The translations under genes and the position numbers were made by a program. 64,000 nt of DNA from Channa striata (Eukaryota > Chordata > Actinopteri > Anabantiformes > Channidae), in assembly GCA_033026295.1 (NCBI GenBank), contig CM065187.1, forward strand, positions 372,001 through 436,000, read 5' to 3'. The notes under the pieces are model-generated. The model was not told where the DNA came from. It was given only the letters and a program-made list of their open reading frames with translations, and did no database searches. This document shows positions 34,116 to 47,727 of the stretch, in pieces. The first letter of the stretch is position 1; every line of letters starts with the position of its first letter.

Positions 34116-37079
34116 TGGTTTATCAGAAACTCTGAAGCTCCCTCCTTTTCTATCCTTCTACACTTGGAAACTCTGGAGTTTGTTTTATTGCACTTAGTGA
34201 CATTTTCCTCAAATAAACATTAAAGCATTAAATCCAATCCGCTCTGTCAAAATGACCATAAATGAATAAATAAGTCGAGACACTGGGGATCGGATCGAAC
34301 TTGCATGTGGAATGTGCTGTTGGTCTGTAGAGAAGCTGCAGGTTATTTCACACAGATCATCATCAACAGGAGGAGCAGTTACTGTCAGCCGAACCTCCAC
34401 ATTTATTTATGCCCCCAAAACAACATAAATAATAATAATAACATAATTGTAATAAGGACAAGAGGGGGATTTTACTACAGATGCTAATTACCACGACGAC
34501 TGGAAAATTCTTAGGATTTTTATTTATTAAAATTGAATCTGCCTCAGCAAAAAAAGAAAAGGAACGTCTCACAAATAATCCAGTAATCTTCAGGGAATCA
34601 CTCGTCCTGAAGATTCCAAACTCCAGCAACCATTTAAAAAAACATCTTTACTGTGAAGGGAAACGCTCGGCACATCCACACAAGTAGAATAAGCGTGAAA
34701 GAAAAACATCTTCTGCGTAAATTAAACACGTCCTCCACTTTCCAGTAGGACCCTGAAATTACTGCCTGCGATAATAAACTTTTTGCAAAGATTGTTAGAA
34801 AAAATAATCTTTTCTTTGTGACGTTTCACATCATTCGCTCATTTGTGTTTTTCTGTGTACAGGCAGATGAGGAACAGCAACTTTAACGTTATGATTCCAT
34901 TTTGTTAGAGGTGAAGTCTGTCTTCAGTTCTCTCTGGGTGGATGAGAGCTGGGGGGGGGGTGGCTTGGGCGTAAATACATGTTCTGCATGACTTAACAGT
35001 AAATCGTTTATTATGATTAAATCTTGGTCATAGCAGATTTGCTTCTAAATGAATCTTGGCTGCTAATAACAGATCAGCAGCTGCTGTGTTTGCTCACTCC
35101 ATGCGCCACTTTGGTCCACGCTGACATCAATGGGTTTTGGACAGATTAACGTGAAACAGTGTCCAGACGTCCAGACGGTGGCCAGAGGACGAATCGTCCT
35201 GCATCGGGGGGGAATCAGGTCACTTTAAAATATCAGAATGTTTCTCCCCAAATCAGCACATGAGTATCAGCACGACAGGACAATGTTCAAAGAGCAGATG
35301 AGTTTTGTGTGATGATTTATGAAAGTGGGATGTTGCTGTTCTGCTGAATTGTTCCTCTGATACTATGATCACATGTCGTGTGGTGGGTTAGAGGCTGCTG
35401 ACCACTTCTCTCTGATGATGAACTCTTCCTCTTTGTTCTAACCACACGAGTGTTTGTCTCAGGTACACGTGGGATTTCACCCTCCCTCTTAACATCGGCG
35501 CGTTTCTCCGCTTTGACGTTCACTGGTCCCTGTGTTTTCTCACGGATCCATGCAGTAAGGACAGTTACACCTGACTGACTCCAGCATTTACTCCATTTCA
35601 AGCAGATTTGGTCGACATCCGTCTCCAGCTGTGGCTCTGAGCTTAACATTCCCATTGTACAGTGAGTCGTCTTCAAACAGGGAACACAAGACACCAAAGA
35701 GTCAAATCACTACAGACCAACTCACTCTGAAGTACTGCTAGTAAGTCAAAGAAGTTTAGTGAAGAGACTCATGTCTCACTAGTGATTTGTTATTTTATTA
35801 AAGTAGCAGTTTATTATGAAATGTGTAGTGTGATATAAATATATCACACTACTGTGGCATGTGTTCACTAAAATAAATATATCACAAAGATAAATTAACT
35901 TAAGAAGTTCCTCAGTACTTTCCACCACTAGGTTCATGGGTTTTAAACTTGAGCCTAATCTGAAAATGCATTGATGGAGATAAAGACTCTCAGCTTTGGT
36001 GCTCACGAGTCTCCAGCTGTTGCTGTTTGGTTTCAATTGAGATGCAGCATTTCTGACGTGACCCGTTTCCCAAAGACAAGTTGATTCTTGTTGTTAATCA
36101 GCAAAGGTCAAATTGTTTCAAATAATCCACATGAGCCTCTTTACATAGTCACGTCTGCAGTATGACAGCTGGAATAAATGGAACTGTGCAGACCTGCAGA
36201 ACAGAAAGAGAAAGTAAAAACTAAAAATCTGTTAGACAAAAGGCCGTTTAAAATGAAACAGTAACAGAATATACACAATTTAAATGCCACAAGTTACATT
36301 AATAAATAGAAAGACCTGAATATTTATGTCGTGTGTGTTGATTTGTTCTTCTGATTTACTTTTCAGTTTAGTTCTACTCATTTCTGTGGCATGTGTTTCC
36401 TGTACGTGTTTGATGTGGCAGCTAAAACACAGAGCTCCAACGTTCCACTTGCCTTTTAAGGGCTTCCACACCTGTTGAGGTTATGCATTTGTACACATTT
36501 ACATGTTCTGACAGAATATAAAATTAAAACCAACAGTAAAATTGTGTTTTCACATCTATGTTTAAAGCAAAAATAAGTAGATCTATAAATGTTTAACAGT
36601 TTACTTTTGCTCATGTGTGGACTTCAAAAAAAATCACAAAATCATATTGTCACTGCTCTGCATTAGAAACATTGTGTATCTGTCTGAGCAAAAAAGCTCC
36701 AGCTGTGGGAGAAAGAGCAAGCAACGAACAACTGCTGCAACCAGGAAAAAAAAATAAATAAATTAAAAAAAAAAAGCCTAAAACCAGGAGCAAAGCTCAT
36801 CTGAAAATTAAAAGCAGAGCACATAAACGTCGCTATCACAAAAAGACCAAACGGCTGAACTGATAATCCCAAACCGACGTGTCACAGTCCGAACGCAAAG
36901 GGACACGACAAGATGGGAGTTTTAATGTGGTAGAGAGTGAAACAAAAGATACAATAACACTCATATTACAAGAACAAGCACATGTAGAAGAGACTTTCAC
37001 TGTGAGAAACCAACTGGGGATCCAAATGCTGAAGTCACCACGAGACCAGGAATGAGGACAAACTAACAATATTTACTTA
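34116..37079. other. Intergenic, few recognisable features
   Basis: A 126-codon minus frame at 35317-35697 (MVSCVPCLKTTHCTMG start, Arg/Ser-rich end) is the longest. It has no known domain and no convincing splice partner, so it is not called. A block near 36055-36135 is repeated, diverged, near 38355-38430. Confidence 0.4.
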
Positions 37080-37670
37080 AATAACACAAAACCGAGAACA
37101 AGTTATAAATACACAAAAGGAGGCGCTCGCTGCAAAGGCAGGATGTGAACGAATAAAGAAACAAACTAGGAAAAACAAATCGTTCACTAAAATTAGAAGG
37201 ATAAGAATTAGTCGAAAATAGATTGCTCTTAACAAAAGGTAAGAGGATACACTGTCAAACAAAAACAAGAGAACAACAACTCACTAAATGCAAAACAGAA
37301 CAAGTTAATCAAAACACTCTCTAAGCAAATGTTTCTAACAACTATACTCACAAACAAGATGTTTTCAAAACTAACAAAAAAAAGATACTACTAACCCACA
37401 AAAAACCCGAGGCTACAAACGATCTTCCGAAACGAACGAAGGCTGGTGGTCCGGGAATGGACCAAAGTGGAAGACACACTGACAACGGTGAAGACAAACG
37501 AGAGTCCTTTTGAAGTAGGTGGATGATGATTCAATTCAGGTGTGATGGCTGGAATCAACAGAGGAGAGGGAACAAGAGGGACTGGGGAGACTGAATGAAG
37601 CGGAGAACCTCAGCAGGCGAGGAGGGGAACTGCAGGAACACACAGAACAAAGGATGAATAAACAAAAGAC
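37080..37670 (+). repeat. Possible interspersed repeat, unclassified
   Basis: Purine-rich, CA/GA-biased stretch with phrases such as ggcgaggaggggaactgcaggaacacac. It resembles in style the segments at 43500-43920, 47195-47700 and 50400-50660 (shared pieces like caggtgaaaacaatcag, gcaggaagtga). No coding part or termini recognised; family unknown. Confidence 0.3.
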
Positions 37671-37725
37671 ATACGAGAAAACAAAAACCATAAAACACCT
37701 AACTTCTGACATTCACTGCATCATT

Positions 37726-37847
37726 GATTACCTGGATCAGGTGTGTTCAGTCAATCAGAAGCTGGACGATGCCGTTTTAGATGAGGATGGAAAGGAAAAA
37801 CAAAGCAAACTTATGTGTTGGACTGAACACACCTGGTCCAGGTAATC
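37726..37847 (+). repeat. Foldback repeat (27-bp arms)
   Basis: Arms 37726-37752 and 37821-37847 are inverted copies with a single mismatch (gattacctgga[t/c]caggtgtgttcagtc), separated by 68 bases. The following phrase gaccagggtcgggaatccctgctgtaa is common in fish hAT-like MITEs, so a MITE end is likely. Confidence 0.6.
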
Positions 37848-37920
37848 AGCAGTGGGGGGGTGAAAGTCTATCAGGAAAACTGTCAGTGTTCCCCGAGGAC
37901 CAGGGTCGGGAATCCCTGCT

Positions 37921-40299
37921 GTAACACAGTACACGGTTCTGTCCAGCATGTTGTCAACTGTACAACAGTGTCTGCTCCTCGAGCCTCTAAAAAACAAGGA
38001 TCCTGTTACTAAACTGAACACTGTACATGATAACGTGTTTGGAACCTTTTGACAACTGAATGTACTAAACATACATCTCACATAAACCTTAACCAGACGC
38101 AGATTTTAGTGTGAAACATCCAGAAGAGGAAGTACTGACCGCAAAGCCGCCATTTTGTTCTTATTTAGCTTCAGATGCTAACATGAGCAAACTTCCACTT
38201 CAACGGGATTTGGCTGATTTGCCAATCAGAGCCCCACACCTGACATGAAATACAACTTATTAATATTTGAAGCAGAGCTGAGGACTGATTGAGTTTAGAG
38301 AAAGAGGAGACAGACCACTGATCTTATTTCCGTGTTAAGCCTAACCCCAAGTGTCTGACGTGACCCGTTTACCAGAAACTCGTTCAGGCTTGTTGTTTAT
38401 CAGTAAAAGTTAAAGTGACATAATCCACATCAGAAATAAAACAGCATCCACAGCTGGAAGATTTACAGGAGTCCATGGGAATTTTAACTGCATTTGATCT
38501 TGGATCTAATTTTCTGTGCAGACTGGAGATTTCCTTCTTTGGGCTCAGGTGAATATAAAACCATGTCTGACTTCTCAACTTTGACATTGATTAACACTTA
38601 AATGACTATTTTCATGTGTGTTAGTGTGAGTGAATCACAGTGTTTGTCTTGTGGGACATTCCTCAGAGACAAGTCCTGCAGGTTCTTCATCAGTGAAGTT
38701 AAAACACATCAAAGAAATATCATGCCCCTGTCAGATTAGTCACAGCCACAGAATGAAAATGAAAAGAGAAAACAAAAGAAGAGAAAGTGAAAGGAAAATT
38801 CCAGCTGTTTCTGAAATGTAAATCAGTGAGTTTATATTAACCTGTTAAATATAAGCATTGCAGCCACATAATTATAACTTGGTGAGATTTTTTTTTTAAA
38901 TTTGCTCTAAAATGTGTCTTAATGTGGAGATGTGGAAGCTTCCTGGAGTCAGTTTATTAGTTTTTATTTATTGTATTTTTAACCTGAAGAGCTGGGTGGA
39001 GCAGGGAGAGGGCGGGATGGAAGCACAGAGAGGAAACTCCCTCAGTATCAATCACCTCATCAATACTCTGAACCAGTGGAGGAAGGTTTGACATGAATGA
39101 CGCAGACGTCAGTGTGAGGATTGTTCGAAGGAAACTGTCTCTGTGTGACTGTGACCTCCGCTGGACACGGGAAGTAGGACGGTGTCTCAGGATATAAAGG
39201 AGCCGTGAAGGGAGTTTCTCATTCCAAATATTTAGAATTCACATTAAACCTGTGAACAGCTGCTTCATCATGAAGCAGGAAGCTGATCTGGATCTGATCA
39301 ACAGCTGAGATTCATATTTATTTACAGTTCTACTCTTGCTCACATCAGCATGAAGGAGACCAGCTGAAGAAAACCAATCTCTCAATCAGACTGAGTATTA
39401 ATTCAAAATATTGTTAGGTCAAAAAAACAATCCACAGAATTTAGATAATTAGATAATCTGTCGAAATAACACTGATCAATTGTCTGGCATTTCTGTTGCC
39501 TAAAGCAGACACAGGACTATGACCTGTGCTCTGACAATTCCCTTTTTACACCTGCCATCTGCTCCAACCATCCTACTGTTAATTCTTTTTTAGTGCTTCA
39601 GTCGCTCTGTCAGGATCTCCAGCTTTACTTCCTGTTTCCTGCTCTTATCTGAGAGACTGTGTTCCACCAGAACACGATCCACTCTCTGGTGATCTGTTTG
39701 CGTTTGGAGTTTAGTTGGAGAGGAAAGTCATATTTAGGTGACAGGCTTGGACCCAAATGGTTTGTGAAGTGGTTGAATTGACTAGCAGAAACAAAGGATG
39801 ACAAAGTGGTATCAAACCCGAAATGACCTTAACAAAGAATAAGTCAATGCCTGTTTTCATTAACACACACACAGAAAGGTCTCATCAATAATCCATTGCA
39901 CTGAATCAGAAAGAACTCAGAGAGAAGTACTTCCTGCTTTGTGCTTGAATATACAAAAGCAGAGGAGGAGGGCTACAGCATCATCTGTGGATCTCTTCGG
40001 CCTGAATGCAAATTGCAATGGGTCCAGTCACTCCCTGGGTGGGTATCGTACAGAGTCCTTTCCACAGTCGCCTGGGGTCAGTTTGTTCCATTTTGTGCTC
40101 CAGTCTCTGGCCATAGCGGAGTTTAGCCACTTTAACTGCTTTTGTCCTAAAAATGTTACATTTTAAATATTTCCATTAACTGTTGGGCTTTAGGTCACAG
40201 GTAGATTGTAAACAAGACGTCAAAAACAAGAGTCCAAACTTAGTAACCACAACACACTGTCCACAGTAAATTTTATTAAAGTAAACACGATCACATATT
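37921..40299. other. Intergenic, with one promoter-like spot
   Basis: No gene recognised. Around 39190-39202 there is a + strand TATA-like ggatataaagg followed by a short open stretch (39271-39309, 12 codons, ATGAAGCAGGAAG start). This resembles a promoter without a downstream gene and is weak evidence only. Confidence 0.3.
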
Positions 40300-40610
40300 T
40301 CCCCACAAGAATTTCCCCACTGTGGGATCAATAAAGTCTTATCTTATCTAGGAACTTCTGTTAACACACCACAGAGATGCACAGGTGATTACAGTTAAAT
40401 ATAAACGTTACATAACCTCAGTGACATCACTCTTCTTAAATAATACAGGAGTTACATGGTTAAACTTCATCCTGAGAACAGCTTGAATGGGCGGCAGAGT
40501 TCTGCTGGAGGCTTCTTCCGTTAAAGGGAAGAATTTATTTTGTAAAGTGCCTTGACATGACTTTGTTGTAAATTGGCGCTATATAAATAAAGTTGAATTA
40601 AATTGGTTTG
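40300..40610 (+). repeat. LINE 3' tail fragments
   Basis: Two tails in tandem: atttccccactgtgggatcaataaagtcttatc (about 40309-40345), a Rex/L2-type end, and ttggcgctatataaataaagttgaattaaatt (about 40573-40604), the end of a Maui/L2-like LINE. No coding sequence is associated. Confidence 0.6.
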
Positions 40611-41019
40611 TCTTTTGGTTTTACATTTCAACACTCCCAGTTACAATATTTTTTCACGCGCCCACATGTACGACACTGACATGGCTGACTAAAACATCCT
40701 GCAATTTGATGTATGTTATTTTAATAAATGTTAATAGTATAGAAAATTTTGTTGTCCTCGTCCCCTTGCTTGTCGTGGCCTTGAGCCGGGTTGTGACAGT
40801 GAAGGATTTAGATTCTGTCTGTACATCAGCACAAATCTTCATTTAATGAAGTTATTACTTTAATGATACATGTAATAGAATTATGATGAAATTACTTTTT
40901 TTTTAATGTTTTTAGAGAAACAACAAATGCCAAAATGATGTTACTGACCTGCATCATTATGTGATTAACTGCTTTCCAATATCATGTTTGTACCAACCAC
41001 AAACTGCAGCCTTGCTCTG

Positions 41020-42110
41020 GTTCCTTCATCCACTCGACTCCTCCTCTCTCCCAGTTTCCAGTCTCTGAGTCCTCTGTCTTTCAACTTCTCACTCAAAATA
41101 AAAAAAAAACCTTCAAGGCAATCTTCTCCACTCTGATAGGATTCTTTCAGTAGTTTTTCTATCCACTGTGAGCTTTTTGCATTTACTTTTCCAAATTCTT
41201 CAGACTAATGGCTTCTCAGCTTCAGTTTTATTCTTATCATACTTCTTTCACTTCGTCTTCAGTCTTCTGAACCTTCCTGGTCTTGGTCACAAACCTCTTC
41301 TGTTCTTTCACATGATCCGATGCAGGACACTTCCCAGTACAAACGGGGCAGTGGCCATTGCTAATGACCTCACAGTGTTCAGGACACCAGGCCTTTGTGC
41401 ATCCAGGATAGTGACAGTTCTCCTCACAGACGTTACAGCAGACGGCTCCTTCATAAAACACCAACCACATCCCACCTTTGATGTCTTCTTTCACTTTGTA
41501 GACCTCATCCACCTCCACAGTGAACTGCTCGTTCACTTTTCATCTTGGAGTTCTTGGATCTCTTCCTGCTTTTGTTTAATTAACTTCATTGTGTTTCTCT
41601 AGTTTTGGGTGCGAGCTGTTATTTTAAGACAACTCTTCCACCACTTCAACTGCTGTTTTCAGCTTGAGGTAAAGATCTTTCCAGAGTTGTGAATTGAGCA
41701 ATTTTCTCTGTTCTGGCAGTAAATGAACAGGAAGTAAATGGGCTGATTCTCCTCATTTCGGCCACGTGTGATATTTGCAGTATCGAGAGCTTGAAGAGCA
41801 TTTTCTGGAGTTCTTCCACCTGAGTGTGCGATCAAAACTACAATGTTGAAATCCATTTTTCCCCAGATGTTTCCATCACATTTTGTTACCAACTTTCACA
41901 CAGAATTCTCTTCTCTCTACGATGTCAAAACACGTTGTACTCAAACTTCACTCCCATGGTGTAATTCACCAGAGCATTGACCAGAGAGATTTTCCAGCTG
42001 TTTCAAGTAAAAAGTCAGTTTTCAAGTCAGAGTTCCAGTGTCGTCCTCCTTTGTTTTCAGATGGTGAACAGCAGAAGATCCTGAACGCCCCTCAGACCCG
42101 TTAACAATGT
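41020..42110 (-). pseudogene. GTPase pseudogene (copy 2)
   Basis: Relic of the 31.9-kb GTPase with the same domain order. The Cys-rich block and its flank (41536-41237, CCNVCEENCHYPGC) are almost identical to the intact copies. The G4 region (about 41860-41720, VLIAHSGGRTPENALQALD) is diverged, and the P-loop region (about 42090-41930) is barely recognisable and frame-shifted. The C-terminal coiled coil (41020-41240) is truncated and scrambled. Dead gene with one recently homogenised patch. Confidence 0.75.
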
Positions 42111-45100
42111 GTTTGATGAGGTGATGTCCTCCTCTTTGGATGATGTGTTAGTGTCCATCTTGTGACGGCCCTCTCGTTCTGCAGTCCTTTCCCTTTAAAC
42201 TCCTAATTTCTGCAGTGGGTGGAGCTTGGAAGCTGATTGTCTGTCTCTATTCTCTGGCATCCTCTTCAGTCTACTTCCTTTGTTACTGGTTTGCTGCACC
42301 TTTTGGTTAGTTGACTAAATAAACCAAAGTTGAACATAGAATTCTCCTCCAATTTTGCACAGCCATTATTAAACGTATTCTCACCTCTTCAATAATGCTC
42401 TGATAAAGTAAATTGGATTCTCATTCAAGGAAATAAATTACAGCACATTACAGACAAATGATCTAAAAATATTTGTCACATGCTCCATCAATAGAAACAC
42501 TGTATTGCAAGTGCATAACACACCATGCAATGAAAATCACCTCTGATCGCTCTCACCCCGCTGATTTCTTCTAATGCGCTTTACCCGCCTCATCACAAAG
42601 GCTCAAAAATGGTTTTGTTCCCTCAGTATAAAAGCTGAAGTAAAGAGAACAGAAAGAAAAAATATCCCTGTTAGAAAACAGAGGCTGTCAGATTGAAACT
42701 GTGTCCATGATTTCAGTCAACTGATTATTAATACTAATTTATAAAAAGTGTGTTTGCAGCCCAGTTGATTTATTAATGCTGCAAATTAAACTCCTGTGGC
42801 CCTCAATCTCTGAAGAGATTCAACAGGGGAGCAGACATATTCTCTCAAAAGGTTTTTGAGCAGAGCTCAACATTGTCAGAGGTCAGTTCTACTCCACCGC
42901 TAAGATCTTATTGTAATTTCATTCCACATGTTCATGATTTGAATGTGGATGATGGGGGAAAAAAAAATTCCCCAAAAGAGGTTTTTATTTGAGAAACTAG
43001 GTACATAAGGTGTCACATGTTGAGGTAAATCTGACTGATTTTGACCTTTGCAAATGTAAATGACTTTTTCTAGATTGAAAAGAAATTGTTATTTGGCTGA
43101 TTGAGGGAAAACAGTGACAGTAAAACTGAGTCTAATTCACATAAATCTGAACAGATCTGCTGCTGTTTGGGATGTTGGAATAAAACCACCAAAGCCAAAA
43201 GAAGGAACCAGTTGAGCGGTAAGAGGGGAAATGACCAGGTGAGTTTTCAGAGAGCGGAACGGTGATGAACCACAGAAGACAGGAGTGCAGAGGAGCTCAG
43301 AATTCAGGTGAGTGGTTGGTTGCAGGTGAAGACAAGTGACAGGGCGTAAGCATACAGGTTTCACAGTACAAAGTCCAATGTCCAACAACCCAAGCTCATG
43401 TCCAAGTTCACAATCCAGGATACTACTGCTCTCTTATGCAACATCCAAATTTTCTCCAAAATGCAAGAGTCGAAACACTGAAACATACTAAGGCCCAGTA
43501 CAATCCATCCAAAAGGTAACAAGTGGCAGGAACTTACAGTTTCCAGGGCTGGAATTACCAGGCAGGAGGCGACACAGTGACGCAGCAGACAGGCAGGTTA
43601 GCCGGCAACAGATCCAGAGAACAGGCTCCCAGTCGGACTGCTGATAGGCGGTGTTCAGTCAGGAGATCATTAAACAGGCAAAGCGATGAGCAAGGTTCGA
43701 AACACAAAGCAAACACGACTTAAAGACTCAGTGTAATCTTACTAGAGATCACACAGGGAGACAATCTCTGGGTATGAATAGGGGAACAGGTGAAAACAAT
43801 CAGGGCGATTGGTGGTGAAGTTGCCAGAATAAACTATGGAGCAGGAAGTGAGCCAGAGCTACAAAATAAAAGCTGGGGACAGTACGTGCAGAAGGAGACA
43901 GAACGGGTGAGATCGTGACAGGTTTATTAGAACAAACGTAAGCTTCAGTAAATGACTGGACTGAAAATTCAGACGTGTGTAACTGTAGCAGGTGAAGTCG
44001 TATCACCTGTTCCCACTGCAGCATCGTTGCTTGTTTCCTGCTCCGTGTTCCACAGAAAGTCCAGAACACAAACACACCTGAACCTGATCACAGCCTACAG
44101 CTGCTGGGGAGGTAACTTAACACCAGCAGCTCCACCTGCTGGTTGGAGGGTTAAAAACACACACACACACACAAACACAGACACACCTGAACGTGGCTCC
44201 TACAACTTTCAGACGAAAAAACTGATTAAACAATGAAAAGTTGTAACACCGTTTCGTTCAGACTCTCATTGCACTTGGTTAACGTTAGAGAAAGATTGTG
44301 TTTCATTGACTGAAACTTCAGATCAAAACACTTTTGCTCTGACTTTAACCACCAGTTTTGTTGCTTAATCCAGACACACGACTCTGAAATCAAACTATGA
44401 CCTGTGGTGTGACACTTCTACACCATCCACATCCACCCCAACCACCAGAACATGTGTCCCAAGTGAGGACTCAACACACCAGTACTGTGGATTCAGACTT
44501 TAGAACATGATCCACAGACTCACCACTCACGTGATGATGTCCCAGTTAGCTGGACGCTGGTTTAGTTGCACAAGAACATTATATTTAAATGTCAAATAAA
44601 ATTAAATACTGTCTTGGACCAAATCAAATGGTCTGTGAAAGATGGCACGATGTCAAAAAATACAATATCTCAAAGCAAAAAATGTCTTTAAAAACAAATG
44701 GAAAAATGTCACATACCTGCAACGTGTTTTTCTCAACATTCACACAGAAAAGTCTCATCACCAACAAGTAAGTTTTCCATTTACTGTTGGGATTTCCATC
44801 ACAGGACATAAACAACACGTCTGTCACACACTTTATCCACAGTGACCTTTATTAAACTCATTTCAGCTTGTTTGAACACAATCCAAATGTGGTGGAATTT
44901 ATGTACTTCAACACACAAGTTTTGAGAATGTTCATAATAAATAAAAAAAAAGAGGACTTGCTCAGCTACAGATACACACTGGATTACAGTTCAATTCACA
45001 AAAAAACAGGAAATGTCTTTAACAAGGAAAAGTCCTCGCTGAAATTACTCTGCTTTACTAACTAATAACACAAAGTTAATGTGAACTTAACAGGGCAGCT

Positions 45101-45119
45101 ATGAACCAGATGATAGAGC
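42111..45119. other. Intergenic, nothing coding
   Basis: No gene recognised. Contains an unclassified repeat-like stretch (about 43500-43920) and a short (AC)n at 44157-44172. Open frames are all under 95 codons and lack domains. Confidence 0.4.
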
Positions 45120-45330
45120 AGATTGTTCATTCTTCTGTTTTTTCAGTGTCACCATTCCATCACCCATTGAGATTCTAACACGTCTGAACTATAGAACAGA
45201 CTCAACTATAATCTATTATAATTCTATCACCTCAGTATCTTATACAGTAAATGATCCAAATGATTTGAGTTGTGACAACAGCTTTTCAAATTCCGCAGAT
45301 TCATACTTATCATAATACATAAACATATAT
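45120..45330 (-). pseudogene. 3' fragment of the ApoL-like gene
   Basis: Matches the C-terminal end and 3' flank of the gene at 50812-51381. The minus reading near 45310-45245 gives YESAEFEKLLSQLKSFG, close to that protein's end. The downstream phrase catctcagtatcttataca of the intact gene is present as cacctcagtatcttataca. The rest of the gene is absent. Confidence 0.65.
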
Positions 45331-45619
45331 TCAGACAAAAGCATCATGTGAAAATATTCTGCAGGTTAAGTAAAAAGAAGCCTGGGTTAAAATCAGATAA
45401 AGACTCAGAGTCATTTGGGAAAAGAGGGTTTTTACATTAGCAGGCTCCACATGCATCTAGGTGTCAAAAGCCAAACACAGTATTTGACATTTAGAAGTGT
45501 CAATTTTTTGGAAAGACTCTGACCTTCAACCTTCCTCCAAGAGGAGCGAGGAATGTTGAAGGTCAGTTGTCAAAATCGGTTCCCTGCAGCCCTGTGTGTT
45601 TTTGATGCTCTGGTGTTCA

Positions 45620-46770
45620 CTACAGTTTTCCAGTCAGTTTAGTACATATAGATTTCATTCTATCTGTGTTTCCTTCATCCACTCGACTTTTCACCTCCTC
45701 CAGTTTCTGGACCTTTCCCGTGTCTCCTTTCTCCTTCATCTTCTCAATCAGGAAGTCCAGGTTGACGTAAGTGGACAGTGACTCAACATTCAGGGTGATC
45801 TGCATCCAGTTTAACAACATGTTGGTACGCCTCTTCCAGCAGCTGATTCTTCTCGGCCGTCAGGTCTTTCATTTCCTTTTCTAGATTTTCCAGAAGATTC
45901 CCTGTCTTCTCTGTCTCGGACTTGTTCTTTTCATACTTCTCTTTCACTTCATCTTCAGTCTTCTGAACCTTCCTGGTCTTGGTCACAAACCTATTCTGTT
46001 CTTTCACATGATCTGATACAGGACATTTATTGGTTCAAACGGTGCAGTGGCCATTATTTATGACCTCACAGTGTTCAGGATACCAGGCCATGGTACATCC
46101 AGGATAGTGACAGTTCTCCTCACAGACTTTACAGCAGACGGCTTCTTTGAAAAATGTTAGCCACCACTTTCCACCATCAACAGTTTCCTTCTCTTTGTAG
46201 ACCTCATCATCCTCTACAGTGAACGTCTCATTCTTCTTCATCTCTTTTTCATATTTCTTCAGACCTTCGTGAGTCTGTTGAATTGCTTTCTGTTTCAGGT
46301 TGATCAGCTCGATTCTGTCTTGCAGGTTGTAGATGCAGGCTGTCAGAGTGATGGGTTTGTTCATAACTTCAGTTGTTGTCTTCATGCTTTTAGGTGTGGA
46401 GTTTTCCAGGAAGATTCTCAATGTTAGTCATTTCTTTCATTGTTAGGTCCCATGTTTTTTCTAAATCAGCCTTATTTTCCGATGTTCTTAGTTTGGTCTG
46501 GCAGTTTTCAAACAGGAAGTGAACAGGCTGATTCATCTCAGTTTTAGCACATTTAAGTTTTGCCACTTTGAGAGCTTTTGTAGGCGTTTTTCCATCTGAA
46601 TGTGTGATCAGAGCTACAATCCTGTCCTCAATGTCTTTACCAAACAGAGACAGGACTGAATCAAACATGTACCTCAGTCGGTCACTCACTCGATTCTCAC
46701 TCGCCTTCAACACTAGACCCACTGCTTCAATTTCTTGAACTCCGTCCTCTGAGCGAAACAAGTCCAACAC
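45620..46770 (-). pseudogene. GTPase pseudogene (copy 2b), lacks P-loop
   Basis: The minus frames 46770-46390, 46421-46035, 46007-45783 and 45820-45620 together cover the protein from just after G3 (LDLFRSEDG) to the coiled-coil end. The ALITHSDG motif and the Cys-rich block (CCKVCEENCHYPGC) are present. Everything 5' of 46770, including the P-loop, is missing. The frame breaks at about 46400, 46020 (a stop within the Cys-rich region) and 45800. Its 3' third is nearly identical to the intact copies, and the rest is clearly diverged. Confidence 0.8.
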
Positions 46771-47727
46771 TCTTTGTCTAATGATGACATCATATAGACA
46801 TACTGTATATGTTGACTTTAATGTAAAATGATCACTTATACAACTTTATTTGGCCCTTTTCAAATACACAATAAGAAGAATAAAATCTTTTATTTATTTA
46901 AACATGTAGTCAAAGATTAATTAAACTTTTTGTAATTGTGAGTGTTTTGCACTGTGTTTGTAGTTTATCTGTCATCAGCACTGTTTTTCTATTTAGTGTT
47001 GAACATTAGATTAAGTTTTAGATTAATATTTATTCCTCACATGGTGATGACTGGTCCTTTGATATGGTGTGGATTAACAGGCGGGATGATATTTGGTCTC
47101 TGTAAGGTGTTTCACTGTAAAAATAGCAATTGAAAAATTACAAAATACAAGATATAGAAATATATCAAACATCACATCAAAACAAATCTATTTGTCAGGT
47201 TTGGATGTATTTGAGTGGACCCAAAAAGGCAACGGGACGAGTATAAACGTGTTGAACTTTATTCAGAAACCAAAAGGGAAGGAGAGAACAGACCTTTACA
47301 CGTACCTAGATTGACTAGATATGTAGAAGAACCACTACAACACATAAACTACAGGAACCCAACATGAAACTGAGACCAGGAAAAAAAAGGGAGGAGAACA
47401 AAAGGCGGCTAAAAATATCAGGGACGAAAGGGTGACAACACAGGCAACACAAGGTAATAGCTACTGAAAGGCTAAGTTAAAAAAAACAGAACAATAATCC
47501 AAAAGAAATTCACATATGACCTGGCCTGAAAACGATTCTAATGATGAGTGTGTGGATCTGAATGGGTCCAAGCTGAAAGGTGCCAGCAAACAGAGTGGGT
47601 CATGGGGGGAGACAAAGAAGAAGCAGGCAGAGTTGGTAACCAGGGCAGACAGGAACCACGAGAGAACACAAAACCAAACTTCAGACCACAGGTGAAACGA
47701 CAACGAGTCCCAATCAACTAGAATATA
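46771..47727. other. Intergenic with unclassified repeat
   Basis: AT-rich to about 47190, with no trace of the missing GTPase 5' part. Then an unclassified repeat-like stretch (47195-47700) of the style seen at 43.5 and 50.4 kb. Confidence 0.35.

Noticed and set aside
35317..35697. 126-codon minus ORF
   Set aside because: No recognisable domain, no acceptor/donor pair and no second copy in the window; kept only as a note in the region entry.
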